A stretch of DNA of 39,961 nt from Porticoccaceae bacterium (GCA_028822155.1 JAPKEJ010000019.1:1-39961), one strand, 5' to 3'; counted from the stretch's first letter, positions 26,074 through 35,687 are shown. Notes: generated by a model from the sequence alone, not told the origin. Numbers and translations are program-made.

Positions 26074-26095
26074 CATCAACGAATCACCGTTGATG
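26074..26095. repeat. Perfect inverted repeat between enhancer and sigma-54 promoter
   Basis: CATCAACG (26074-26081) and CGTTGATG (26088-26095) form an exact 8-base inverted repeat with a six-base AATCAC spacer. It lies between the NtrC-like site and the -24/-12 promoter. There is no T-run, so it is unlikely to be a terminator; it may bind an additional regulator. Confidence 0.65.
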
Positions 26096-26110
26096 TAGAT
26101 ATTTAATAGT

Positions 26111-26126
26111 TGGCACGCAATATGCA
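26111..26126 (+). promoter_or_regulatory. Sigma-54 (RpoN) promoter of porin-glnK-amtB
   Basis: TGGCACGCAATATGCA matches the consensus TGGCACG-N4-TTGCW at all but one base. The GG at 26112-26113 and GC at 26124-26125 are separated by exactly ten bases, as sigma-54 requires. Transcription would start near 26137, giving a leader of about 70 bases before the porin ATG at 26206. Confidence 0.85.
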
Positions 26127-26205
26127 TTCTTAAAGATACCTGTAGGAAGGTGAAAGCTAAATTCTTTATTTTTTAACGACCATAACTATCTTAGGAGACG
26201 AGTAA

Positions 26206-26856
26206 ATGAAAGGAATAAAAACTGCGATATGTGCTGTAACAATGATGGGTGCTGCTACTGGAATGGCTGCTGAAGTATCTGGCAACGTTGCCATTGGATC
26301 GGATTATTTTTTCCGCGGGTTTGATCAATCACTAGGTGAGGCGCTTTCTGGTGGATTTGATGTGGCCTTTGATAATGGATTTTATGTTGGAACTTGGGGT
26401 TCTTCTGTTGATGATTTCACATCTACTGGAGGTTTAGAGCTTGATTACTTTGCAGGATATGGTGGTTCTATCTCTGAAAGCCTTAGCTACGACATTGGCT
26501 ACATGATGTATGGCTACCCAAATGACACGCAGTGGGATTTTGAAGAAGTATATGGCAGCGTTTCTTTTTCTGATGTGACTGTTGGCTTCGCTACTTCTAG
26601 CGATTGGTATGGTAGTTCAGGGAACTATGACTATTTTTATGCAGACTATGGAATGGCTCTGAACGAAACATTTAGTTTGGGCGTGCACTATGGAGCGACT
26701 CGCGCTGATGCGGGTGATTATGAAGATTATTCACTGTCGCTAAGCACTGAAGCAATAGGTCTTGGTTTTGACCTTAGTTGGATCTCCACTTCTGAGTCAG
26801 GTGAAGATTATTATGCGGACAATGAATTTGTTCTGACTGTTTCGAAGGCACTTTAA
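26206..26856 (+). CDS. TorF family putative porin
   Basis: This is a probable outer-membrane beta-barrel of 216 residues. The first 22 or so residues form a signal peptide (KTAICAVTMMGAATGMAA, cleavage before EVSGN). The mature sequence starts EVSGNVAIGSDYFFRGFDQS, the diagnostic start of the TorF/Gcw_chp family. It then shows alternating hydrophobic strands, many Tyr, Asp and Gly residues, and a C-terminal strand ending FVLTVSKAL. It is strongly acidic. TAGGAGA lies upstream of the ATG. The gene sits directly behind a sigma-54 promoter with an NtrC-like site and 64 bases before glnK, so expression under nitrogen limitation is expected. What it passes (ammonium, urea, small organic nitrogen compounds) is not known. 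Confidence 0.85.
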   Translation: MKGIKTAICAVTMMGAATGMAAEVSGNVAIGSDYFFRGFDQSLGEALSGGFDVAFDNGFYVGTWGSSVDDFTSTGGLELDYFAGYGGSISESLSYDIGYMMYGYPNDTQWDFEEVYGSVSFSDVTVGFATSSDWYGSSGNYDYFYADYGMALNETFSLGVHYGATRADAGDYEDYSLSLSTEAIGLGFDLSWISTSESGEDYYADNEFVLTVSKAL

Positions 26857-26881
26857 GTTTTAGAGAACATTAACCTATTAA

Positions 26882-27259
<378 letters not shown>

Positions 27260-27274
27260 CCCAAGGAGTTAATG

Positions 27275-28507
27275 ATGAGTGAGATTTTTGAACTACAGTA
27301 CGCCTTAGATACCTTTTACTTTTTGATGTGTGGCGCCTTGGTCATGTGGATGGCTGCAGGCTTTGCCATGCTGGAAGCAGGCTTGGTAAGGTCTAAGAAT
27401 ACCACCGAGATATTAACCAAAAATATCGCGTTGTTTGCTGTTGCTTGCACTATGTATATGGTCTGCGGATACTACATTATGTACGCTGATTTGGGTGCTT
27501 TTTTCCTGAGTGGTATCACTGGTGATGGGGTTACTGGTGCTCAAGAACCTGCTACCTATGCACCCGCAGCTGATTTTTACTTTCAGGTGGTATTCGTCGC
27601 TACTGCCATGTCGATAGTGTCAGGTGCAGTCGCCGAACGAATGAAGCTTTGGGCATTTCTGGCTTTTGCAGTTGTTATGACGGGTGTTATCTATCCAGTA
27701 GAAGGTTCCTGGACTTGGGGTGGCAACGCAGTTTTCGGCTTATACACCCTAGGTGACCTTGGTTTTTCTGATTTTGCCGGTTCAGGTATTGTTCATATGG
27801 CAGGTGCCTCTGCGGCTCTAGCAGGCGTTATGTTGCTGGGAGCGCGAAAGGGTAAATATGGAGCTAATGGAGTAATCAACGCGATCCCAGGTGCTAATCT
27901 ACCAATGGCAACATTAGGTACATTCATCCTTTGGTTAGGCTGGTTCGGTTTTAACGGCGGATCTGTTCTCGCGACGGCATCTGTGGAGAGCGCAAACTCT
28001 GTTGCAGTTGTGTTCATGAACACGAATGCTGCTGCTTGCGGTGGTTTAATTGCCGCTTTAATTTTGGCAAGAGCGTTGTTCAAGAAGGCTGATTTAACGA
28101 TGGCTCTTAATGGCGCATTAGCTGGATTGGTAGCTATTACTGCTGAGCCTTCTACACCAACGGCTCTGGAAGCAACGTTATTTGGGGCGATGGGTGGAGT
28201 GCTAGTCGTATTTAGTATTGTTGCTCTGGACAAATTCAAAATTGACGATCCTGTCGGCGCTATCTCTGTCCATGGGGTGGTCGGTTTTTTAGGTCTTATG
28301 TTGGTGCCAATCACTAATGATGCCTCTAGCTTTTCTGGCCAGTTAATTGGCGCCGCGACTATCTTCGCTTGGGTATTTGGCTCGAGCACCGCGGTTTGGT
28401 ATATTCTCAAGGCAACTATGGGTATTCGTGTCTCCGAAGAAGAAGAATTTACCGGTGTCGACATTGCTGAGTGTGGAATGGAAGCTTATCCTGAGTTTGT
28501 CAGTTAA
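27275..28507 (+). CDS. amtB: Ammonium transporter AmtB
   Basis: This is a trimeric inner-membrane ammonium channel with eleven predicted helices, 410 residues. The twin pore histidines are His174 (SGIVHMAGASAAL) and His333 (SVHGVVGFLG). The outer signatures AGFAMLEAGLVRSKN and FFQVVFVATAMSIVSGAVAER-type segments are present. The C-terminal tail, VSEEEEFTGVDIAECGMEAY, is the GlnK-docking region. No cleaved signal peptide is evident. Two consecutive ATG codons occur; 27275 is preferred because AAGGAG lies six bases upstream, versus three for 27272. The operon ends at the terminator at 28531. Confidence 0.97.
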   Translation: MSEIFELQYALDTFYFLMCGALVMWMAAGFAMLEAGLVRSKNTTEILTKNIALFAVACTMYMVCGYYIMYADLGAFFLSGITGDGVTGAQEPATYAPAADFYFQVVFVATAMSIVSGAVAERMKLWAFLAFAVVMTGVIYPVEGSWTWGGNAVFGLYTLGDLGFSDFAGSGIVHMAGASAALAGVMLLGARKGKYGANGVINAIPGANLPMATLGTFILWLGWFGFNGGSVLATASVESANSVAVVFMNTNAAACGGLIAALILARALFKKADLTMALNGALAGLVAITAEPSTPTALEATLFGAMGGVLVVFSIVALDKFKIDDPVGAISVHGVVGFLGLMLVPITNDASSFSGQLIGAATIFAWVFGSSTAVWYILKATMGIRVSEEEEFTGVDIAECGMEAYPEFVS

Positions 28508-28530
28508 TGGTCTAATAGTAGTTAGTCGAG

Positions 28531-28558
28531 AAACCGGGGTCACGAGCCCCGGTTTTTT
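28531..28558 (+). terminator. Rho-independent terminator after amtB
   Basis: AAACCGGGG (28531-28539) pairs with CCCCGGTTT, followed by more T residues to 28558. The seven-base loop is TCACGAG. It separates the sigma-54 operon from the second P-II gene. Confidence 0.93.
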
Positions 28559-28671
28559 CGTCTACATAAAAAATTAAAACTCATAAATACGCGGGTTTTT
28601 CGGTATCCATGGATGCAATTTTAGTAAGAAACAGGTATCTTGGCTCTTGATAACAACATGTATGGAAATGA

Positions 28672-29016
<345 letters not shown>

Positions 29017-29078
29017 GTTGTTTTTTAGGTGTTCTTGTAGATTATATAGTGAAAAGTAAACAATTTAAGGTTGCATCC

Positions 29079-29837
29079 ATGCCCAGGTTATTCGTTGTAC
29101 TGTTATCAATGGTAGTGGCGTTGAACGCCTACGCTGCCGCCAGTGAGGGCGATAAGTCGATCGCCAGTACTATTATTGACAAGCTTAAGTCTGGGCGTTC
29201 TGATTTGGAATATGACGTTCTGGGCAAGGCGCCGGTTGACGGATTTTATCAGGTACAGGTAAGAGGTGGTCCTGTCCTTTATGTGTCAGCTGACGGCAAT
29301 TTCTTCTTTGACGGGACTCTATACCAGGTCAAGAATGGACAATTTGCTGATGTCCGTGATTTGCGTTTGGATGTGGATCGGCGACAAACGTTCGCAACAA
29401 TGCCTACTGATAGCATGATTATCTTCAAACCCGAGGGTCGCACCAAAGCTATAATTAACGTTTTTACAGATGTTGATTGTGGATATTGTAGAAAGTTACA
29501 CAAAGAGGTTTCCCAGCTTAATGCCATGGGTATCGAAGTAAGATACCTTGCGTATCCACGTAGTGGCATTCCTTCCGCGTCCTATGACAAGATGGCTACG
29601 GTTTGGTGCTCAGATAATAGGAAGGATAGTCTTACCCGCTCAAAGAACGGCGATGATGATGTCATCTCAGTCTGTAATAATAATCCTGTAGCAGAGCACT
29701 TTGCCCTTGGCGGAAAACTGGGTGTTACTGGCACACCCGCAATAGTATTGATGGATGGGACTATGGTGCCCGGTTATAGAACTGCGGCTGACTTTTCCAG
29801 GCTGCTTGGTCTTAAGTCTGAGGCTCAGGGAACTTAG
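29079..29837 (+). CDS. dsbC: Thiol:disulfide interchange protein DsbC
   Basis: This is a periplasmic disulfide isomerase that corrects non-native disulfides and is kept reduced by DsbD. The 252-residue precursor has a signal peptide (RLFVVLLSMVVALNAYAAAS). An N-terminal dimerisation domain contains the family segment VQVRGGPVLYVSADGNFFFDGTLY. The thioredoxin domain has the CGYC active site (Cys134 and Cys137) within FTDVDCGYCRKLH. The cis-proline loop is GVTGTPAIVLMDG, and a second Cys pair is at WCSDN and VISVCNN. The ATG at 29079 has AAGG eight bases upstream; a GTG at 29049 would add ten residues with no ribosome site. The dsbC-hom-thrC order matches that in pseudomonads. Confidence 0.95.
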   Translation: MPRLFVVLLSMVVALNAYAAASEGDKSIASTIIDKLKSGRSDLEYDVLGKAPVDGFYQVQVRGGPVLYVSADGNFFFDGTLYQVKNGQFADVRDLRLDVDRRQTFATMPTDSMIIFKPEGRTKAIINVFTDVDCGYCRKLHKEVSQLNAMGIEVRYLAYPRSGIPSASYDKMATVWCSDNRKDSLTRSKNGDDDVISVCNNNPVAEHFALGGKLGVTGTPAIVLMDGTMVPGYRTAADFSRLLGLKSEAQGT

Positions 29838-29950
29838 TCAAAACTCGTCAAATAACACTGAATAATTCTGCAAATAGTATAAAATTATCAACCGTGAAAA
29901 AAGGTGAGTTTTTTGCGAGTTTGGTTTAGTCAAAATTCTGAGGTGTTAAG

Positions 29951-31261
29951 GTGAGAGTCGTCAACATAGGTTTGTGTGGTTTAGGCACCGTCGGATCCGG
30001 CGTGTTTAATGTGCTAGCCCGAAATTCGAGTGATATTAACGCCCGTTCAAACTGTCAAATTAAGGTGGCTCAAGTCGGATGTCGTCGCGATAATTCCAGT
30101 TGTGACCTGACGGCAGTGGATGTCACTCGAGATATATTTGATGTTGCTAACAATCCAGACATTGACGTAGTAGTCGAGCTAATCGGAGGCACTACGGTCG
30201 CTTTTGACCTGGTTATGACTGCGCTCAAGAATGGCAAGCACGTCATCACTGCCAACAAAGCTCTAATAGCTGATCATGGATCGGCTATTTTTTCCGAAGC
30301 GGAATCTCGTGGTCTAATCGTTGCTTATGAAGCAGCTGTCGCTGGTGGTATTCCCATCGTGAAGGCTTTACGTGAAGGACTATCTGGCAATCGTATTAAT
30401 TGGTTGGCCGGTATTATTAATGGGACTACCAACTTTATTTTGTCTGAGATGGATAGCAAGGGAAGAGAATTTTCTGATGTATTATCTGAAGCTCAAGAGA
30501 AAGGTTATGCAGAAGCTGACCCCACTTTTGACGTTGAGGGTATCGATGCAGCTCACAAGCTGGTGATTTTAGCGTCAATTGCGTTTGGTATTCCGTTGTC
30601 TTTGGACGGCATTTTCACCGCTGGTATTACTCAGTTAGAACCTCAGGATGTCGCCTATGCGAGAGAATTGGGCTACTCGATTAAACATTTAGGTATGGCT
30701 CGTCAGACAGAGGCAGGCGTTGAGCTTCGTGTGCACCCTACGCTAGTACCAGAGAGATCTTTGATCGCAGGTGTGAACGGCGTATCAAATGCGGTGATGG
30801 TTAATGCTGACGCGGTAGGTACAACACTATTTTATGGACCTGGAGCTGGTGCAGAGCCGACAGCATCTTCTGTGATAGCTGATGTCGTTGATGTGGCGAG
30901 ACTGATGAATTCTAATGCTGATTCTTGGGTTCCGGCTCTTGGTCGAATCTCCAGCGAGCTTAAAGAACAAACGTTATTAAACATTCAAGATGTTGAAACA
31001 GGTTTTTATATACGCTTCTCGGCATTGGATCAGCCAGGCGTGCTATCCAATGTCACCAAAATAATGGGAGATGCAGGGATTAGCATTGAGGCTATTATTC
31101 AGCGCGAGCAGCCTGCTGGAGAAAGTTATGTCAATGTCATTATTCTGACCAACGTGACTAAGGAAAAATGCTTAGACGAGGCCGTTGAGCGCATTGAGCT
31201 GCTAGACACGGTTCGAGGGCAGGTCAATTTCATTCGTGTTGAATATTTGGACCAACACTAA
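29951..31261 (+). CDS. hom: Homoserine dehydrogenase
   Basis: This enzyme converts aspartate semialdehyde to homoserine with NAD(P)H, at the branch to threonine and methionine. It is 436 residues, monofunctional, with no aspartokinase domain. The Rossmann motif is GLCGLGTVGSGV (8-19). The family block AGIINGTTNFILSEM is present, with the catalytic GYAEADPTFDVEGIDAAHKL. A C-terminal ACT domain (from about residue 350, YIRFSALDQPGVLSNVTKIM) suggests feedback control by threonine. The start is GTG 29951 with GAGG seven bases upstream. No leader peptide rich in Thr or Ile codons is seen upstream, so classic attenuation is not indicated. Confidence 0.97.
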   Translation: MRVVNIGLCGLGTVGSGVFNVLARNSSDINARSNCQIKVAQVGCRRDNSSCDLTAVDVTRDIFDVANNPDIDVVVELIGGTTVAFDLVMTALKNGKHVITANKALIADHGSAIFSEAESRGLIVAYEAAVAGGIPIVKALREGLSGNRINWLAGIINGTTNFILSEMDSKGREFSDVLSEAQEKGYAEADPTFDVEGIDAAHKLVILASIAFGIPLSLDGIFTAGITQLEPQDVAYARELGYSIKHLGMARQTEAGVELRVHPTLVPERSLIAGVNGVSNAVMVNADAVGTTLFYGPGAGAEPTASSVIADVVDVARLMNSNADSWVPALGRISSELKEQTLLNIQDVETGFYIRFSALDQPGVLSNVTKIMGDAGISIEAIIQREQPAGESYVNVIILTNVTKEKCLDEAVERIELLDTVRGQVNFIRVEYLDQH

Positions 31262-31317
31262 CAACCGATCAAGAATTAAAACCAATAGTTGCCAATCATG
31301 ACCAGGAACACAGTTAA

Positions 31318-32715
31318 ATGAAATACATCAGTACCCGTGGTGGTGTAGCACCAAAGAGTTTTGAGGACGTTATTTTAACTGGGTTAGCGCCTGACGGCGG
31401 ACTATTTGTGCCTGACCAACTTCCGCAGTTCAGTCATAGCGAAATCAGCTCTTGGCAGAACCTTAGTTATGAAGAACTGGCTCTAAAGGTCATTAGTCCT
31501 TTTGTTGATGACGAGATTCCTCAATCTGATCTTAAACAACTTATTGAAAAATCATATTCCACCTTTAGGCATAGTGAAATTGCACCTTTAGTGAAGACCG
31601 GTGAAAACGAATGGATCCTCGAACTCTTTCATGGGCCAACATTGGCGTTTAAAGATTTTGCGCTACAGTTTTTGGGCAACCTACTCGACTACACGCTAGA
31701 GAAGCGACAACAAAAAGTGGTTATTATGGGTGCCACTTCGGGAGATACTGGTTCTGCTGCCATAGAGGGCTGTCGCCGTTGTAACAACATTGATATTTTT
31801 ATTCTCCACCCTTATCAAAGAGTTTCAGATGTTCAGCGACGTCAAATGACCACCGTTCAGGCCGATAATATTCATAATATCGCCTTGCATGGAAATTTTG
31901 ACGATTGTCAAAATATGGTTAAAGCGAGTTTTGCTGATCAATCATTTTTGCCTGATGGACGCCAGCTTGTGGCGGTTAATTCCATTAATTGGGCGCGAAT
32001 TATGGCCCAAATTGTTTATTATTTTTGGGCGTCGTTACGACTGGGGGGGCCGGATCAAGCGATATCGTTTTCGGTGCCAACGGGTAATTTTGGTGATATT
32101 TTTGCTGGTTATCTGGCCTCTAAAATGGGTCTGCCAATCAAACAGTTAGTGATCGCCACTAATCAAAATGACATTCTGCATCGATGTATTAGCGAAAATG
32201 ACCATACTACACGTCCGCTTGAACAAAGCTTGGCCCCAAGCATGGATATTATGATTTCAAGTAATTTCGAGCGATTACTATTCGATCTCTATGACAAAGA
32301 TGGTAAAGCGATAGTGGATTTGATGACAGATGCAAAGGCTGGTCATATGCGCCTCTGTGAAACTGTACTAACCAAGGCACGCCAGCTCTTCTCTAGTTAT
32401 CGTTGCGATGATAAAGAAATGGTTGAGTTGATTCGCGATACCTTCCGAGACCATGATTACCTTCTCGATCCACATACGGCTATAGGCTTGGCCGCCGCAA
32501 GAGAGTGCCGCGCGGATCTTCAAACGCCTATGGTGGCTCTGGCCACAGCCCATCCCGCGAAGTTTCCTGATGCTGTAAAGCAGGCCGGTTATCCTAGTGA
32601 TCCCGAATTGCCCTCTCATATGGAAAATCTATTCGAAAGGGAAGAGCGGTTTACGATATTGGACAACGACCAATTAGCGGTACAGAGTTTTATATCCGAT
32701 AATATTACTGCGTAG
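31318..32715 (+). CDS. thrC: Threonine synthase
   Basis: This PLP enzyme converts O-phosphohomoserine to threonine. The protein is 465 residues, of the longer, fungal/gammaproteobacterial type. MKYISTRGGVAPKSFEDVIL at the N-terminus is typical. The PLP lysine is Lys112 in FHGPTLAFKDFALQF, followed by VIMGATSGDTGSAAI and the phosphate-loop SVPTGNFGDIFAGY. It begins 56 bases after hom and is presumably cotranscribed; thrB is not adjacent, so homoserine kinase is encoded elsewhere. Confidence 0.98.
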   Translation: MKYISTRGGVAPKSFEDVILTGLAPDGGLFVPDQLPQFSHSEISSWQNLSYEELALKVISPFVDDEIPQSDLKQLIEKSYSTFRHSEIAPLVKTGENEWILELFHGPTLAFKDFALQFLGNLLDYTLEKRQQKVVIMGATSGDTGSAAIEGCRRCNNIDIFILHPYQRVSDVQRRQMTTVQADNIHNIALHGNFDDCQNMVKASFADQSFLPDGRQLVAVNSINWARIMAQIVYYFWASLRLGGPDQAISFSVPTGNFGDIFAGYLASKMGLPIKQLVIATNQNDILHRCISENDHTTRPLEQSLAPSMDIMISSNFERLLFDLYDKDGKAIVDLMTDAKAGHMRLCETVLTKARQLFSSYRCDDKEMVELIRDTFRDHDYLLDPHTAIGLAAARECRADLQTPMVALATAHPAKFPDAVKQAGYPSDPELPSHMENLFEREERFTILDNDQLAVQSFISDNITA

Positions 32716-32777
32716 AAACCGTAATGATGGGGAATACGTAAGAGTAGCTGAACAGTCGAAACTATCGAGACGCATTT

Positions 32778-32963
32778 ATGAGTGAAGAAAATAAATTATC
32801 TAAAGAAGATCAAGACAGAGTTGATAAATACCTGAGTAGTGGGTTCAACACGATTGAACGTAAACCCTTTAACGGCTGGCGACTGCTCGGTGGAATTTGG
32901 ATTGTGGTGGCGGCTTTGGGTTGGGTTAGTTGGTATATTGGTAAAGAGGCCGGATACCTGTAG
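32778..32963 (+). CDS. DUF3094 family small membrane protein
   Basis: This is a 61-residue protein with a charged N-terminus and one C-terminal transmembrane helix (LLGGIWIVVAALGWVSWYI, about 36-54). The N-terminal pattern KLSKEDQDRVDKYLSSGFN followed by ERKPFNGWRLL matches the small family known as DUF3094 in pseudomonads and relatives. Its function is unknown. It lies 62 bases after thrC and 38 bases before an epoxide-hydrolase-like gene. Confidence 0.85.
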   Translation: MSEENKLSKEDQDRVDKYLSSGFNTIERKPFNGWRLLGGIWIVVAALGWVSWYIGKEAGYL

Positions 32964-33001
32964 ATTTTGACATTGTAAGCTCACTTTTCGGGAGATTCTT
33001 A

Positions 33002-33955
33002 ATGCACGCTGAGTCAATGCCAACAGCCACTATGATCAGTACCAATGGTGTTGAGCTGGAGGTTTTCCAAGCCGGACACGGTGGCATTCCAATAGTGTTG
33101 TGTCATGGTTGGCCAGAGTTGGCATACAGTTGGCGTTATCAAATTCCCGCCTTAGTCAGAGCTGGTTACCACTGTATTGTGCCCAATCAGAGAGGCTACG
33201 GCCGTTCCAGTAGACCCCCTGAAGTAAATGCCTATGATATCCATCATTTAACTGACGACCAAAATGGGCTCTTAGACGCTTTGGGTATCGACAAAGCTAT
33301 CTATGTTGGGCATGACTGGGGTGCCATTATGTTATGGCAGCATGCGTTGCTAAATCCTGAACGTGTAATTGGCATGGCCAATATGTCAGTGCCCTTTAAG
33401 GCGCGCGAGCCTTCAGAGCCCGTGGCTTTTTGGGAGAAGGTGCTGGGCGAAGATTTTTATCTGGTCCATTTTAATCGCTATCCCGAGGTGGCGGCACTCT
33501 CATTTGAAACCAACCCGAAAAGGGTTTTAACCAACCTCTATCGAACGAGACATTGGTTAGATGATGGATTGTCTCAACCTGATGGCTACTCGATTGTGCG
33601 GTCTGCAGAAATTGATAATCAACGCGGGGAGTTAATGCTTAGTGAAGAAGACCTAATGGTCTTCGTGGAAGCTTTTAAGCATAGTGGATTTGTCGCGCCA
33701 TGTAATTGGTATAGAAATATCACACGCAATTGGGAAACTATGGGTCATGTTAAGCAGATTATTGAGCTGCCATGTCTTATGATTTATGGTGAGCATGACA
33801 TGGTGCCAAAAGTTGATATGACCGATACCGTGCTAGATTTAGAGGTTAAAACCTTGAAATGTGGCCATTGGATTCAGCAAGAGGAGCCAGAGCAAACTAA
33901 TCAAATTTTGCTGGACTGGCTACAGAGAAAAACGTATCCACTTTTGAGCTTGTAA
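33002..33955 (+). CDS. Epoxide hydrolase-like alpha/beta hydrolase
   Basis: This is a 317-residue alpha/beta-hydrolase. The oxyanion motif HGWPE occurs in LCHGWPELAYSWRYQIPAL. The nucleophile is Asp105 in VGHDWGAIMLW, consistent with epoxide hydrolases or haloalkane dehalogenases rather than serine esterases. The acid/base pair is completed by Asp266 (YGEHDMVP) and His289 (KCGHWIQQE). The RGYGRSSRP segment is characteristic of epoxide hydrolases. The cap domain appears intact, but I cannot assign its lid tyrosines without alignment. There is no signal peptide, so it acts in the cytoplasm; substrate unknown. GGGAG lies upstream of the ATG. recJ starts one base after its stop, so the two are coupled. 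Confidence 0.9.
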   Translation: MHAESMPTATMISTNGVELEVFQAGHGGIPIVLCHGWPELAYSWRYQIPALVRAGYHCIVPNQRGYGRSSRPPEVNAYDIHHLTDDQNGLLDALGIDKAIYVGHDWGAIMLWQHALLNPERVIGMANMSVPFKAREPSEPVAFWEKVLGEDFYLVHFNRYPEVAALSFETNPKRVLTNLYRTRHWLDDGLSQPDGYSIVRSAEIDNQRGELMLSEEDLMVFVEAFKHSGFVAPCNWYRNITRNWETMGHVKQIIELPCLMIYGEHDMVPKVDMTDTVLDLEVKTLKCGHWIQQEEPEQTNQILLDWLQRKTYPLLSL

Positions 33956-33956
33956 A

Positions 33957-35687
33957 ATGCAAATCCAGAGCCGATCCTATGACTTAAATAGCTGCGATTT
34001 CCCTGAGCAGATAGACCCACTTCTGCAGCGAGTTTATGCCGCTAGAGGTGCCAAAAACGAATTAAGTTTGGATCGCCACCTTTCTGGCCTTCCTTCACCT
34101 CATCTAATGCTAGGTATGCCGGTTGCAGTGAAGCGTCTTATTAGCGCCCTGCATAACAATGAGCATATAGTGATCGTGGGTGATTTTGATGCCGATGGTG
34201 CAACTAGTTCAGCTTTAATGGTGCTAGCCTTAACTGCTATGGGCTTTAAAAAGGTTAGGTTCTTGGTACCGAATAGATTTGATTATGGTTATGGTTTAAC
34301 CCCAGAAATTGTCGATCTAGCCGCACAGAATAAGCCCCAATTAATAATTACTGTCGACAATGGTATATCCAGTGTTGAGGGCGTTGCGCATGCTCTCACC
34401 CTTGGCATAGAAGTAATTATTACTGATCATCACTTACCGGGTAGAGTGCTACCCAATGCAGTTGCTATTGTTAACCCCAATCAGCCCCTATGTGAATTTC
34501 CAACTAAAAATCTTGCTGGTGTTGGTGTGGCTTTTTACCTGTTAAGTGCCTTGCGTGTTGAGCTTCGAAAGCAGAATTGGTTTGTAGAGAATAATCTCAT
34601 TGAGCCCAATATGGCCGCATGGCTTGATTTGGTGGCGTTAGGAACCGTCGCTGATGTTGTGCCCCTAGATCAGGTCAATAGAGTATTGGTTTACCAAGGT
34701 TTGTTGCGTATTCGTGCAGGCCAATCCCGTCCAGGTATTCAGGCTCTATTGAGAATTGCAGGAAAGAATCCTCGACGTTTAGCCTCTGCAGATCTGGGCT
34801 TTGCTATTGGTCCACGCTTAAATGCCGCCGGGCGGCTAGACGATATTTCACTAGGTATTCAATGCCTGCTGACGGATGACCATCAACTGGCGATGCAAAC
34901 TGCTCAAGAGTTGGACCAACTCAATAAAGACCGTCGATCAATTGAACAAAGTATGCAACGAGAAGCTATGGTTGAGATGGATAAACTGTCATTTGATTCA
35001 GATGAGGTTCTCCCTGCAGTTTTATGCCTTTTTCATCCAGACTGGCATCAGGGTGTGGTGGGGTTGTTGGCATCTCGGTTGAAGGAAAAATATCACCGTC
35101 CAGTGGTGGCTTTTGCGCGCGGCGATGAAGGTATCTTAAAAGGTTCGTCTAGATCGATCCCAGGGCTACATATCCGTGATGCTCTAGACGCAGTGGCTAC
35201 CCAACACCCTGGTTTGATAGACAAGTTCGGAGGTCATGCCATGGCAGCGGGGTTGAGTTTGCCGGAGAACAAATTTGAACAGTTCACTGAGGCCTTGCAG
35301 ACGTATGTTGAAAAAGCGCTTAACGACGATGATTTAGCCGCTAAAGTAATCACAGATGGGAGCCTTGAATCTAATCAATTAACGATGCACACTGCCGAGC
35401 TTTTGCGAGAAGCAGGCCCTTGGGGTCAGCAATTTTCAGAGCCGTGTTTTGATGGGAATTTCGAGCTAAAACAGCAGCGTATCGTCGGGGAGAATCACCT
35501 CAAGTTAGTGCTAGCTCATGAAGCGACACCGGAGATTAATATTGATGCAATTTACTTCAATATAGATACTGATTTATGGCCGAACAACCAGGCTCAAAGA
35601 GTTAGATGCGTTTATCGTTTGGATATTAATGAGTATCGAGGTCAAGAAAAGTTACAGTTCTTGATTCAATATATGGAAGCTATTTAG
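33957..35687 (+). CDS. recJ: Single-stranded-DNA-specific exonuclease RecJ
   Basis: This is the 5'-to-3' ssDNA exonuclease of the DHH phosphoesterase family, active in RecF-pathway recombination, base-excision and mismatch repair. It is 576 residues, like E. coli (577). The metal-binding motifs are present in order: VGDFDADGATSS, VDNGISS, ITDHHLPG (the DHH motif), ALGTVADVVPL, and the DHHA1 motif FGGHAMAAGLSL. The C-terminal OB-fold ends LQFLIQYMEAI. The ATG overlaps the 3' region of the hydrolase with a one-base gap. In many gammaproteobacteria recJ is near prfB and lysS or near dsbC; here it follows the threonine genes. Confidence 0.98.
   Translation: MQIQSRSYDLNSCDFPEQIDPLLQRVYAARGAKNELSLDRHLSGLPSPHLMLGMPVAVKRLISALHNNEHIVIVGDFDADGATSSALMVLALTAMGFKKVRFLVPNRFDYGYGLTPEIVDLAAQNKPQLIITVDNGISSVEGVAHALTLGIEVIITDHHLPGRVLPNAVAIVNPNQPLCEFPTKNLAGVGVAFYLLSALRVELRKQNWFVENNLIEPNMAAWLDLVALGTVADVVPLDQVNRVLVYQGLLRIRAGQSRPGIQALLRIAGKNPRRLASADLGFAIGPRLNAAGRLDDISLGIQCLLTDDHQLAMQTAQELDQLNKDRRSIEQSMQREAMVEMDKLSFDSDEVLPAVLCLFHPDWHQGVVGLLASRLKEKYHRPVVAFARGDEGILKGSSRSIPGLHIRDALDAVATQHPGLIDKFGGHAMAAGLSLPENKFEQFTEALQTYVEKALNDDDLAAKVITDGSLESNQLTMHTAELLREAGPWGQQFSEPCFDGNFELKQQRIVGENHLKLVLAHEATPEINIDAIYFNIDTDLWPNNQAQRVRCVYRLDINEYRGQEKLQFLIQYMEAI

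Noticed and set aside
27793-28464. A 223-codon minus-strand frame opposite amtB
   Set aside because: It mirrors the amtB coding frame; the translation is low-complexity and resembles no protein, while AmtB motifs are complete on the plus strand.
28640-28660. A possible sigma-54 promoter (TTGGCTCTTGATAACA) before the second P-II gene
   Set aside because: The GG is not followed by GC at the required ten-base spacing, so the essential -12 element is missing.
29892-29917. A6/T6 hairpin upstream of hom as terminator or threonine attenuator
   Set aside because: The stem is weak A-T pairing with mismatches, and no Thr/Ile-rich leader peptide is visible.
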